NCBI GenBank assembly: GCA_904420445.1
Contig: CAJFVJ010000001.1
Coordinates: 321,266-385,265, forward strand
Source: Candidatus Adamsella avium
Lineage (GTDB): Bacteria; Cyanobacteriota; Vampirovibrionia; Gastranaerophilales; CAJFVJ01
Direction of reading: 5' to 3'
Length of the DNA: 64,000 nt
This document shows positions 43,609 through 51,322 of the stretch, piece after piece (the first letter of the stretch is position 1; each line of letters opens with the position of its first letter). Under the pieces are notes generated by a model, which was not told the origin of the DNA, did no database searches, and saw only the letters and a list, made by a program, of their open reading frames with translations. Made by a program: the position numbers and the translations under genes.

Positions 43609-44238
43609 TTAGTTGTAGCCCTCATCAAGCCATTCTCTGATTCTGAATTTTGCTCCAAGATTTTCTGCAATTTCTCTGCATTTTTCAACATCCGGCTTGA
43701 AGTCTTTGTAGCCTGTTACGATGGTTGCTGTTGTATCTATTCCGTTTTCAGAACATTCTTTGATGAAATCCAAAACCGCCTGATACGCTGTTTCAGCGGT
43801 ATAAGTCGGCTGAGAAATTCTTCCGTACAACTCGGCATTTTCTCCATTTAAGCTGACTGATACTTTATCAATCAATCCCTTCAGCTCTGGTATAATGTCC
43901 CTTTTGTGGATAAGGTTGCCATGTCCGTTGGTATTTATTCTTATTTTTTTATCAGGATAGTGCTCTTTGAGAAATTTTGAGATTTCTTTTATGTGCTCTA
44001 GTTTGATGATTGGCTCGCCGTAGCCGCAGAAGACAAATTCACGCTGCTGTTGCGGAGAGAGTTTTTTAATTTGTTCTATTACATCCTGAGGTGTAAATTT
44101 TTCTTTTTCTAACCACAGATTTTTGTCTTTGACTTTGGAGTTCAAATCTCTTATGCAGAACACGCAGTTGTTTGTGCAGGCATTGGTAAGATTTATGTAT
44201 AACGCTCCGTCAAGAAGATATGCATAGTTATCGCTCAT
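43609..44238 (-). CDS. TatD-associated-type radical SAM protein
   Basis: 209 residues. CTNNCVFC is a CxxxCxxC radical SAM cluster motif close to the N-terminus, followed by GYGEPI (SAM-contacting GGE-like) and RINTNGHGN. It resembles the small radical SAM proteins encoded beside TatD nucleases, with a typical RIREWLDEGYN-like end. No tatD gene is in the window. Start ATG 44238 after AGGTGA; a GTG nine bases upstream lies within that ribosome site. Reaction unknown. Confidence 0.85.
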   Translation of the reverse strand: MSDNYAYLLDGALYINLTNACTNNCVFCIRDLNSKVKDKNLWLEKEKFTPQDVIEQIKKLSPQQQREFVFCGYGEPIIKLEHIKEISKFLKEHYPDKKIRINTNGHGNLIHKRDIIPELKGLIDKVSVSLNGENAELYGRISQPTYTAETAYQAVLDFIKECSENGIDTTATIVTGYKDFKPDVEKCREIAENLGAKFRIREWLDEGYN

Positions 44239-44309
44239 GTTTATCACCTGTTTTTTCTACAAGAATATTTTCACATGAGTTATACTTTTAATTCAACTTT
44301 TTTAATCCT

Positions 44310-44348
44310 TTTTGATAGCCAGCCGGCTAATTGAAAGGTCAATCAAAA
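44310..44348 (+). ncRNA. Possible structured leader motif (three-way junction)
   Basis: TTTTG (44310-44314) pairs with CAAAA (44344-44348), enclosing two adjacent hairpins: AGCC/GGCT (44317-44328, loop AGCC) and ATTGA/TCAAT (44330-44343, loop AAGG). It lies about 60 bases before an intrinsic terminator and upstream of the his genes, suggesting riboregulation. Matches no riboswitch class I can recall. Confidence 0.3.
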
Positions 44349-44406
44349 TCTTTTTTAATATAATTAATCTTTTTCATACTTCCAGCTATTCTTAATTCCA
44401 GAGCTT

Positions 44407-44436
44407 GAACCTTAGTAAAATAAGGTTCTTTTTTTT
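44407..44436 (+). terminator. Plus-strand terminator upstream of the his operon
   Basis: GAACCTTA (44407-44414) pairs with TAAGGTTC (44421-44428), 6-base loop, followed by eight T's. No plus-strand gene precedes it (the upstream gene runs left), so it either ends a short RNA or acts as an attenuator in the his leader. The 428-base gap 44239-44666 holds this, the structured motif and MITE copy 2. Confidence 0.82.
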
Positions 44437-44459
44437 ATTTGCGGGATTTTCATGGAACT

Positions 44460-44597
44460 TATATAACAAATTCCTCAGATACTATTAAAGGTCCGTTATT
44501 ATGATGGATTTAGCCCGAAGAGTCCTTTTTGTTTAGATACTTCGCTAACACTCAGTATGACGTTGTTTTGGAAATTTTTGGCGGAATTTGATATATA
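44460..44597 (-). mobile_element. 138-bp MITE-like palindromic element, copy 2 (inverted)
   Basis: Same length and terminal repeats as the copy at 37736-37873, in opposite orientation, with about 16 differences by hand. Imperfect ends: TATATAACAAATTCC on the left and GGAATTTGATATATA on the right. It separates the terminator at 44407-44436 from hisC and so lies in the his promoter/leader region. Confidence 0.83.
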
Positions 44598-44666
44598 AAA
44601 CCCATTTTCACTGCGTTGACTCGCTTTCTTGCTTTATTTATAATATGGCGAGAGATGAGGTGTGAT

Positions 44667-46391
44667 ATGGTAAAACCTAAAAAACAACTGAATGGAGTGT
44701 CAGGATATGACCACCAGCTCTATATCGAAGATTGGAAAATAAAGTTAGATTCCAATGAGAATCTCCTCGGACCATCTGAGAAGGTTGTCGATGTGTTGAA
44801 GCATATTACGGGCAATGATGTGAAATTCTATCCGGCTTACGGCGAGTTGATTTCTACGATTGCCGGGGCAAATAATGTTTCTGAAGATATGGTTTTGCCG
44901 ACAAACGGCGGAGATGAGGCAATTTGCTATATTCTCAATACTTTTCTTGAAGAAGATGAGAATGTTGTGACAGCTGTTCCGACGTTTGTAATGTCGAAGA
45001 TTTATGCGAGAATTTCAAATTCATCATATAAAGAAGTGCCGTATAAAAGAAAATGGGTTTACCCGATAGATGATGTTCTTTCTGCAATTGATGAGAAGAC
45101 AAAGATTGTTCTTGTCACAACTCCAAACAGCCCTACGGGGGATAGTATTTCTGAAGATAATCTTCTGAGAATAATCGAAAAAGCGCAAACGCAGAACACT
45201 CTTGTGATGATAGACCAGACTTACGGCAGTTATTCTGATAAGAGTTATGTATCTTTTGCATCAAAATTTGATAATGTAGCGATTGTACGTTCGATGTCAA
45301 AAGACTTTGCTCTTGCAGGGCTGCGGCTCGGGTATATTATTTCGAACGCTGAGAATATCAATCACATAAAGAAAATATTCAATCCTTTCAGCGTAAATAT
45401 TATTGCTGCAAAAGCCGGCGTTGCATCTTTGAGAGATACCGATCATTTCAAATTTGTACGGGATGAAATCTTGCGCTCGAAAGATATTGTTACGGAAGGT
45501 TTGAAAGATGTAGCGACTGTTTACCCGAGCGATGGAAACTTTTTGTGCATAGATTTCGGCGAAAGAGCTTCATATATTTATAAAAAACTTTTGAAACACG
45601 GAATAAAGGTCAAGTTTATGCATGACGGGCTTGTGAAAAATTGTTTCCGGGTGACAATGCCTTCGAACAAAGATGCACATGAACTTGTTGAAGTGATAAA
45701 AAAACCTTCAAAACTTTTGATTTTTGACATAGACGGTGTTCTGGTAGATACATCAAAATCCTATCGTATGGCGATAAAATCCACATTTGAATTTTTTGCT
45801 AAAAAAGAGCTCTCTTTTGATAAAATCCGTGAAGCTAAGAATTTGGGCGGATTAAACAATGATTGGGATTTGACGGAGTATCTCCTAAAAGAAGAGGGAA
45901 TCCGTGTTCCGAAACAGGCAATAATCGATAAATTCCAGACGCTTTATTTCGGGCATGGCGGTGACGGGTTAATCAGAAATGAGTCTTTGCTTATCTCAAA
46001 AGAAGAACTCGAAGAGTTATCAAAGGATTTTGATTTAGCGGTCTTTACCGGTCGTCCGAGGGCTGAGGCTGAGTTTATATTGAAATATTTCGGTATATAT
46101 GATTTGTTCTCTCCGATAATAACCATGAATGACGTACCTGAGAACAGACAAAAACCTTATCCTGACGGCATTTTGAAGATTGTTGATATTGTCCGTCCCT
46201 CAGAAACATATTATCTCGGAGATACTCAGGATGATATGCTCTCAGCCAAAACAGCCGAGGTAAAAGGGATAGGAGTTTTGCCTCCTCAGGACAAGAGCGA
46301 AACCCTCAAACAATTGATGTCAAATCATCAACCTGTGGTAATATTAGAGAATACAAAAGATATTATCAGCTATATGGGAGCAAGAAGATGA
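44667..46391 (+). CDS. hisC: Histidinol-phosphate aminotransferase fused to a HAD phosphatase
   Basis: 574 residues. HisC domain about 1-345: PLP aminotransferase fold I with SPTGD, the catalytic lysine in RSMSKDFALAGLRLGY and the RVTMPS C-terminal motif. HAD subfamily IA domain about 346-574: LIFDIDGVLVDTS (motif I with nucleophile Asp), VFTGRPR (motif II) and YLGDTQDDMLSAK (motif IV). The GGLNNDWDLT segment resembles a HAD clade known from cyanobacteria and haloarchaea in association with histidine genes. The fused phosphatase would act on the product of the aminotransferase, histidinol phosphate. Overlaps hisB by 4 bases. Start ATG 44667 after GAGG. Confidence 0.88.
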   Translation: MVKPKKQLNGVSGYDHQLYIEDWKIKLDSNENLLGPSEKVVDVLKHITGNDVKFYPAYGELISTIAGANNVSEDMVLPTNGGDEAICYILNTFLEEDENVVTAVPTFVMSKIYARISNSSYKEVPYKRKWVYPIDDVLSAIDEKTKIVLVTTPNSPTGDSISEDNLLRIIEKAQTQNTLVMIDQTYGSYSDKSYVSFASKFDNVAIVRSMSKDFALAGLRLGYIISNAENINHIKKIFNPFSVNIIAAKAGVASLRDTDHFKFVRDEILRSKDIVTEGLKDVATVYPSDGNFLCIDFGERASYIYKKLLKHGIKVKFMHDGLVKNCFRVTMPSNKDAHELVEVIKKPSKLLIFDIDGVLVDTSKSYRMAIKSTFEFFAKKELSFDKIREAKNLGGLNNDWDLTEYLLKEEGIRVPKQAIIDKFQTLYFGHGGDGLIRNESLLISKEELEELSKDFDLAVFTGRPRAEAEFILKYFGIYDLFSPIITMNDVPENRQKPYPDGILKIVDIVRPSETYYLGDTQDDMLSAKTAEVKGIGVLPPQDKSETLKQLMSNHQPVVILENTKDIISYMGARR

Positions 46392-46972
46392 GAACATCGA
46401 CCCGTGAGAGAAAGACTCTTGAAACAGAAATCAAAATCAGCCTGAATCTTGACGGCACAGGAAAGAGGAATATATCTACAGGTATAAAATTCTTTGACCA
46501 CATGCTTGAGCAGTTTGCTGCCCACGGGCATTTTGATATTGATATAAATTCAAAATCTCTCGATGGTGATTCTCATCATGTTCTTGAAGATACAGCGATT
46601 ACTCTCGGGGAAGCTTTCAAAGAGGCTCTAGGTGATAAAAAAGGCATTAAACGCTACGGGCATGCAATTATCCCTATGGATGAGGCTCTTGTGTTGAGTG
46701 TTGTTGACCTTAGCGGGCGACCTTTTTCGGGTGTTGATGTTGAGATAGAAGAACAGATTGTCAGCGATTTTGAGACCGTTTTGCTGAAGCATTTCTTCAA
46801 CAGTTTTTCTGTTGCAAGTGCTTCTACCATACACATAAAGTTGTTAGCCGGCGAGGACACTCATCATAAAATTGAAGCTGTTTTTAAATCTTTTGCACGT
46901 GCTCTTTCTCAGGCTGTATCAATTGATGAAAAGCATTCTGATATCACTCCTTCGACGAAGGGAATTTTATGA
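46388..46972 (+). CDS. hisB: Imidazoleglycerol-phosphate dehydratase
   Basis: Sixth step of histidine synthesis. 194 residues of the monofunctional IGPD: FFDHMLEQFAAHG, SHHVLEDT (manganese-binding) and DTHHKIEAVFKSFARAL (second metal site) are intact. It lacks the HAD domain of E. coli HisB; here a HAD is attached to hisC instead. Four-base overlaps with hisC-HAD and hisH indicate translational coupling. Product (imidazole-acetol phosphate) is the substrate of HisC. Confidence 0.95.
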   Translation: MRTSTRERKTLETEIKISLNLDGTGKRNISTGIKFFDHMLEQFAAHGHFDIDINSKSLDGDSHHVLEDTAITLGEAFKEALGDKKGIKRYGHAIIPMDEALVLSVVDLSGRPFSGVDVEIEEQIVSDFETVLLKHFFNSFSVASASTIHIKLLAGEDTHHKIEAVFKSFARALSQAVSIDEKHSDITPSTKGIL

Positions 46973-47556
46973 AAATAGCTGTAATAGACTATGGAGCAGG
47001 CAATTTGTGCAGCATAGCAAATATGCTTGATAATTTTGACTGCGAGTATGAACTTACATCTGATGAGAAGAAGATTTTGTCTGCTGATAAAATAATCTTC
47101 CCCGGTCAGGGACACTTTGCTCAAGCAATGAGAAACCTTGATGAAAAAGGGCTTGTTCCTGTAATAAAAGAGTCTATCAATTCGGGAAAATATTTCTTGG
47201 GAGTGTGTTTGGGGCTTCAGGTTCTGTTTGAAAAAAGTGAAGAAGCTCCGAGGGTTGAGGGTCTTGGTGTTTTCAGAGGTGAAGTTTTGAAATTCAAAGA
47301 GGGGAAAATTCCTCAGATAGGCTGGAACAAACTTCGTACCACTTCAAATAACAGAGTGTTGTCAGATGATTATTTTTATTTCGTAAATTCTTATTATGTA
47401 AAACCTGAAGATGAGAGTATAGTGTCCGCTTATTGCAGTTATTATATTGATTTTGCTGCATCCGTTGAGAAAGATAACATTTTCGCCATGCAGTTTCATC
47501 CTGAAAAAAGTGCAAAAGCAGGGTATGATGTCTTCAGAAAGTGGATAGAGCTGTAA
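46969..47556 (+). CDS. hisH: Imidazole glycerol phosphate synthase glutaminase subunit HisH
   Basis: Class I glutamine amidotransferase delivering ammonia to HisF. 195 residues; VIDYGAGNLCSI at the start, nucleophile Cys in GVCLGLQVLFE, oxyanion/His-Glu pair in QFHPEKS near the end. hisF, hisA and the remaining his genes are not in the window, so the pathway is split. Last gene of the hisC-HAD/hisB/hisH unit. Confidence 0.94.
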   Translation: MKIAVIDYGAGNLCSIANMLDNFDCEYELTSDEKKILSADKIIFPGQGHFAQAMRNLDEKGLVPVIKESINSGKYFLGVCLGLQVLFEKSEEAPRVEGLGVFRGEVLKFKEGKIPQIGWNKLRTTSNNRVLSDDYFYFVNSYYVKPEDESIVSAYCSYYIDFAASVEKDNIFAMQFHPEKSAKAGYDVFRKWIEL

Positions 47557-47582
47557 ATATTATTATTTAATTTAACTGAATG

Positions 47583-47631
47583 ATTACAATATATGAAAAG
47601 TATTATTTAATTAGTATGAGATAATTGTAAT
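47583..47631. repeat. Inverted repeat ATTACAAT/ATTGTAAT and a 12-bp direct repeat before motA
   Basis: ATTACAAT (47583-47590) and ATTGTAAT (47624-47631) are inverted copies; TATTATTTAATT occurs twice, at 47561 and 47601, a 40-base period. The region is AT-rich, so chance is possible, but the position fits control of motAB. Confidence 0.3.
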
Positions 47632-47647
47632 TACATTTGGAGCAAAG

Positions 47648-48388
47648 ATGAATATAGTAGCCTTAATAGGGGCAGTTGCCGGCGTCGGGTTTATTCTAAT
47701 CGGGCAGGCTCTCGAAGGTGGTAATATTAATCAGCTTATACAGATTACGGCTGCATTTATTGTATTCGGGGGTACTTTTGGCGCAATACTTCTGAGCTTT
47801 CCGCCGGAAACTTTGATGGATGCTTTGAAGAGCACAAAAATCGTTTTCTTCTCAACAAAGATAAACTATGAAGTTATCATACAAAAAATAATAACTTATG
47901 CGCAAAAAGCACGTAAAGAGGGCGTTATATCTCTTGAACAGGATGCAAAGACAGAAGACGATGAATTTTTGAAACTGGGTCTTGAACTGGTGAGCGATGG
48001 TACTGACCCGAAACTTGTCCGTGAAATGCTTGAAAATAAAATGACTCAAGAAGAAGCAAAAGAAGCAGGGGCTGCAAAAGTTTGGGAATCAGCAGGCGGA
48101 TTTTCTCCGACAATCGGTATCATCGGAGCTGTTCTCGGTTTGATTCAGGTTATGCAGAATTTATCAGACCCTTCAAAACTCGGCGCAGGTATTGCTGTTG
48201 CGTTTGTTGCAACTGTTTATGGTGTTGGTTTTGCAAATTTAATCAGTATTCCTATGTCTACAAATTTGCGTTTTAAATCAAAAGAAGTGATGATTGCAAG
48301 AGAGATGATTCTCGAGGGTATACTTGCCATTCAGGCAGGTGAAAGCCCTGCGTTGATAGAAAGAAAGCTCCAGACATATTTACTTTAA
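47648..48388 (+). CDS. motA: Flagellar motor stator protein MotA
   Basis: Inner-membrane stator subunit. 246 residues with four hydrophobic segments (about 2-22, 30-50, 145-170, 180-200), and a cytoplasmic loop (about 60-140) with conserved charged residues for rotor contact. GGFSPTIGIIGAVLGLI and GAGIAVAFVATVYGVGFANL (in part) are the family signatures of segments 3 and 4. Ribosome site GGAG. Followed by motB after 38 bases. Whether the ion is H+ or Na+ cannot be decided from sequence alone. Confidence 0.93.
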   Translation: MNIVALIGAVAGVGFILIGQALEGGNINQLIQITAAFIVFGGTFGAILLSFPPETLMDALKSTKIVFFSTKINYEVIIQKIITYAQKARKEGVISLEQDAKTEDDEFLKLGLELVSDGTDPKLVREMLENKMTQEEAKEAGAAKVWESAGGFSPTIGIIGAVLGLIQVMQNLSDPSKLGAGIAVAFVATVYGVGFANLISIPMSTNLRFKSKEVMIAREMILEGILAIQAGESPALIERKLQTYLL

Positions 48389-48426
48389 TATTTTTATTAA
48401 CCGAGGGAGTATAAACAAGGCTCAGT

Positions 48427-49635
48427 ATGGCGAAAAAAAAACATCAGGAAGAACATGAAAATTTAGAAAGATGGCTTGTGTCATATGCTGATTTTATGAC
48501 ATTGCTGTTTGCCACATTTGTTGTTCTCTATGGTCTTGCCATGTCAAATGCTCAGGATTATACAAACCTGCAGGATTCTCTTGAAAGAGCTTTCTCGGCA
48601 TCATCTTTGTTTGATGGTTCTCCAAGCATTATGGGAGAAGGAGGAAATGATGAAAGTGTATTTGACAACACTCCCGGAGATTCCGTTGTTCCTCCACTTC
48701 TTGAACTGTTGAGTCCCAAGTACGAGCAGGAGTCTTTTGAGAAGATTAAAGAAGCCATAGAAAAAGATAAGGACCTTAAAGATGATATTGATGTCAGCAT
48801 AGATGAAAGAGGGCTTGTCATCAATATTTTGGACTCTGATTTGTTATTTGAGTCATCAAGTACAAAACTTACGCTTAAATCGACGAAAATTCTCGATAAA
48901 GTAGGAGGGTTGATAAAGAGCAAATTCAACCTGCATAATATAAGAGTTGAAGGACACACAGACAGTGTGCCGATGGCGTCTGCCGTTTATCCGTCGAACT
49001 GGGAACTTTCAGCTGCGAGAGCAGGAAGTGTCGCAAGATATCTCATAACAAATTTTTCTTTCAAGCCGAATTTGTTTTCAATTGTCGGTTATGCAGATAC
49101 CCGCCCCATTGCCGATAACAAAAAACCTGAAGACCGCAAGAAAAACAGACGTGTTGAGATTATTGTTTTGAAAAATAAGGTAGCAATGAGCGATCCTGAG
49201 TCATCGGTTCATCAGTCTTTGAATATTTATAATAACAATCCTAATGCCCCTGTATCAGACAACAAAGACAATCTTAAAAACTTGGGGAATCCTCAGACAC
49301 AGCGAGTTAACCCTGAGCTTCCCGTGTCAGATAAAACCGCTCCGGAGCACAAAAACAGTGCGGCAGTAAACGCCATTCTTGAAGAAGGCGACTCAAAAGA
49401 TGCGATTATTATCCAGGACACATACAAAAAAGAATCTGACGATATTGAAAATCAAATTTTCCAATATGAACAGTCAATAAAAGGTCAGGTTCAGGAAAAT
49501 AACAACAAAACACAGCCGATAACTCAATATTCAGCTGACGAAAAAGTTTTGAACGAATCTGAGTCAGAGTCGTTTTTTACCCAGCTGTATAATTCGTTGT
49601 TCAAACCTAAAGATTCATCAGGGGCAAAAGAATGA
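48427..49635 (+). CDS. motB: Flagellar motor stator protein MotB with long C-terminal tail
   Basis: 402 residues. Single membrane segment with the essential ion-carrying Asp in RWLVSYADFMTLLFATF (about 15-40), a plug/linker, then an OmpA/MotB peptidoglycan-binding domain (about 125-260: VEGHTDSVPM and NWELSAARA, NRRVEI). After it comes an extra 140-residue low-complexity, Asn/Gln/Lys-rich tail (from about 262), longer than in most MotB proteins. Its stop overlaps the next gene by 4 bases. Confidence 0.9.
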   Translation: MAKKKHQEEHENLERWLVSYADFMTLLFATFVVLYGLAMSNAQDYTNLQDSLERAFSASSLFDGSPSIMGEGGNDESVFDNTPGDSVVPPLLELLSPKYEQESFEKIKEAIEKDKDLKDDIDVSIDERGLVINILDSDLLFESSSTKLTLKSTKILDKVGGLIKSKFNLHNIRVEGHTDSVPMASAVYPSNWELSAARAGSVARYLITNFSFKPNLFSIVGYADTRPIADNKKPEDRKKNRRVEIIVLKNKVAMSDPESSVHQSLNIYNNNPNAPVSDNKDNLKNLGNPQTQRVNPELPVSDKTAPEHKNSAAVNAILEEGDSKDAIIIQDTYKKESDDIENQIFQYEQSIKGQVQENNNKTQPITQYSADEKVLNESESESFFTQLYNSLFKPKDSSGAKE

Positions 49636-50933
49636 GAATAGTTGATTTAATAGAAAAGAAAAAAAAAGGTTCCACCTACACCCGTGATGAAATACAGTTT
49701 ATTATAGACGGGATTACCAACGGGACGATTGCTGATTATCAAATTTCTGCATGGTTGATGGCTGTTTGGTTCGCCGGAATGAATGATGATGAAACGGCTT
49801 ATCTGACAGAGGCGATGGCGAAGTCGGGAGATATGCTTGATTTATCATCATTGGGTAATTATATTGTAGACAAACATTCAACAGGCGGAGTGGGCGATAA
49901 AATTACACTTGTGCTGATACCTCTTCTCGCTGCAGCAGGGCTGCCTGTTGCAAAGTTATCCGGACGCGGGCTCGGGCATACCGGAGGAACAATTGACAAG
50001 TTAGAGTCAATTGATGGATTCAGAACGGATTTATCTATCGACGAATTTTTGGCTCAGGTGAAGAATATCAACGTGGCTATTGCCTCACAAACTCTTGAGC
50101 TGACGCCTGCAGATGGAAAGCTTTATGCTCTGAGAGATGTTACCGCAACTGTTGATTGCCTTCCTTTTATATGTTCATCAGTTGTATCAAAAAAAATTGC
50201 ATCAGGCGCAAACATAATCATACTTGATGTAAAATGCGGAAGCGGGGCATTCATCAAGACCAAAGAGCAGGCAGAGAAGTTATCTGAGCTTATGGTATCT
50301 GTCGGTCACAGGCTCGGGCGTGACATCACGGCTGTTATAACAGATATGAACCAGCCTCTTGGTTTTGCTGTCGGAAATTTGCTTGAAGTAGTCGAGTCTG
50401 TTGATGTCTTGAAAGGAAAAGGACCTGATGATGTCAGAGATTTGTCGGTTTATTTTGCGGCGCTTGCTCTTGTGAAAGCGAAGAAGTTTGAAAATCTGGA
50501 AGATGCTGAGGTTTATTTGTGCAAACTTCTCGATGACGGGTCAGCTTTCAGAAAATTTGAAGAGATGGTATCAGCGCAGCATGGAAACCTTTTGTCCATT
50601 GAAAAAGGAACATATGATAAGGCAAGATATATTCTTGATGTGAAGTCTTTTAGCGATGGATATGTTTCAAGATGTGATGCATTGAGTATTGCAAAAGCCT
50701 GCAAGATGTTAGGAGCAGGCAGAGAAAAGAAGGGTGATGAGATTAACCATAGAGTTGGAGTTGTGCTTGCAAAAAAAATCGGAGATGAGGTCAAGAATGG
50801 AGAGGTGCTTGCTTATGTCCATGCCGATGATGAAAATTTAGGAAAAGCGGTCTGTGAAGAGGTGGCAAAGGCTTATGAAACTGTATCAGAGCATGTTTAT
50901 GCTGAAAAGTTGATTTATAAGACAATATGTTAG
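49632..50933 (+). CDS. pdp: Pyrimidine-nucleoside/thymidine phosphorylase
   Basis: Reversible phosphorolysis of thymidine, uridine or deoxyuridine to base and (deoxy)ribose 1-phosphate. 433 residues; the signature SGRGLGHTGGTIDKLESI and KHSTGGVGDK are complete, and the C-terminal domain closes with VHADDE. Length matches Bacillus Pdp. ATGA overlap with motB, so translationally coupled to a flagellar gene, an odd pairing. Followed by tRNA-Ser. Confidence 0.93.
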   Translation: MRIVDLIEKKKKGSTYTRDEIQFIIDGITNGTIADYQISAWLMAVWFAGMNDDETAYLTEAMAKSGDMLDLSSLGNYIVDKHSTGGVGDKITLVLIPLLAAAGLPVAKLSGRGLGHTGGTIDKLESIDGFRTDLSIDEFLAQVKNINVAIASQTLELTPADGKLYALRDVTATVDCLPFICSSVVSKKIASGANIIILDVKCGSGAFIKTKEQAEKLSELMVSVGHRLGRDITAVITDMNQPLGFAVGNLLEVVESVDVLKGKGPDDVRDLSVYFAALALVKAKKFENLEDAEVYLCKLLDDGSAFRKFEEMVSAQHGNLLSIEKGTYDKARYILDVKSFSDGYVSRCDALSIAKACKMLGAGREKKGDEINHRVGVVLAKKIGDEVKNGEVLAYVHADDENLGKAVCEEVAKAYETVSEHVYAEKLIYKTIC

Positions 50934-50979
50934 AGATTGACCGATTTTGATTAGATGATAAACTTGAATATAGAACTGA

Positions 50980-51067
50980 GGAGAAGTGTCCGAGCGGTTT
51001 AAGGTGCAGTCCTGGAAAGACTGTGTACCTCAAAAGGGTACCGGGGGTTCGAATCCCCCCTTCTCCG
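50980..51067 (+). tRNA. tRNA-Ser(GGA)
   Basis: Acceptor GGAGAAG (50980-50986) pairs with CTTCTCC (51060-51066), discriminator G at 51067. Anticodon arm CAGTC-CTGGAAA-GACTG gives anticodon GGA (51014-51016). A long variable arm (TGTACCTCAAAAGGGTACC) and T-arm GGGGG-TTCGAAT-CCCCC confirm a class II serine tRNA. CCA is not encoded. Confidence 0.96.
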
Positions 51068-51322
51068 TTTTTTTGTGTCGGTTGTAATATATATTTTATT
51101 AAAGTTTGGAGTTCTTTGCAGGTTTGTTCTAAGTCAGCCGTCTTGAGTATAAACATGTTGAAGAAAAACTTTGATGAGCAGAGTTTTTGTAGCAAGAGTT
51201 GTCAAAATTTTGGAAAACGGTTGAGTTATTTTGTTTGAATACTGCAAAATAAATATTAATATTTAGTAATAAATATAATATAAAAAGAGAAATTTCTTTA
51301 ATTAAAATTTTTTATTTTAAAT

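Noticed and set aside
44248-44460. T-box or His-codon leader peptide controlling the his genes
   Set aside because: No T-box core sequence and no run of His codons; only the unassigned fold and the terminator are visible.
51023-51238. Open frame across the tRNA-Ser 3' half
   Set aside because: It starts inside the tRNA and encodes nothing recognisable; the tRNA fold is complete.
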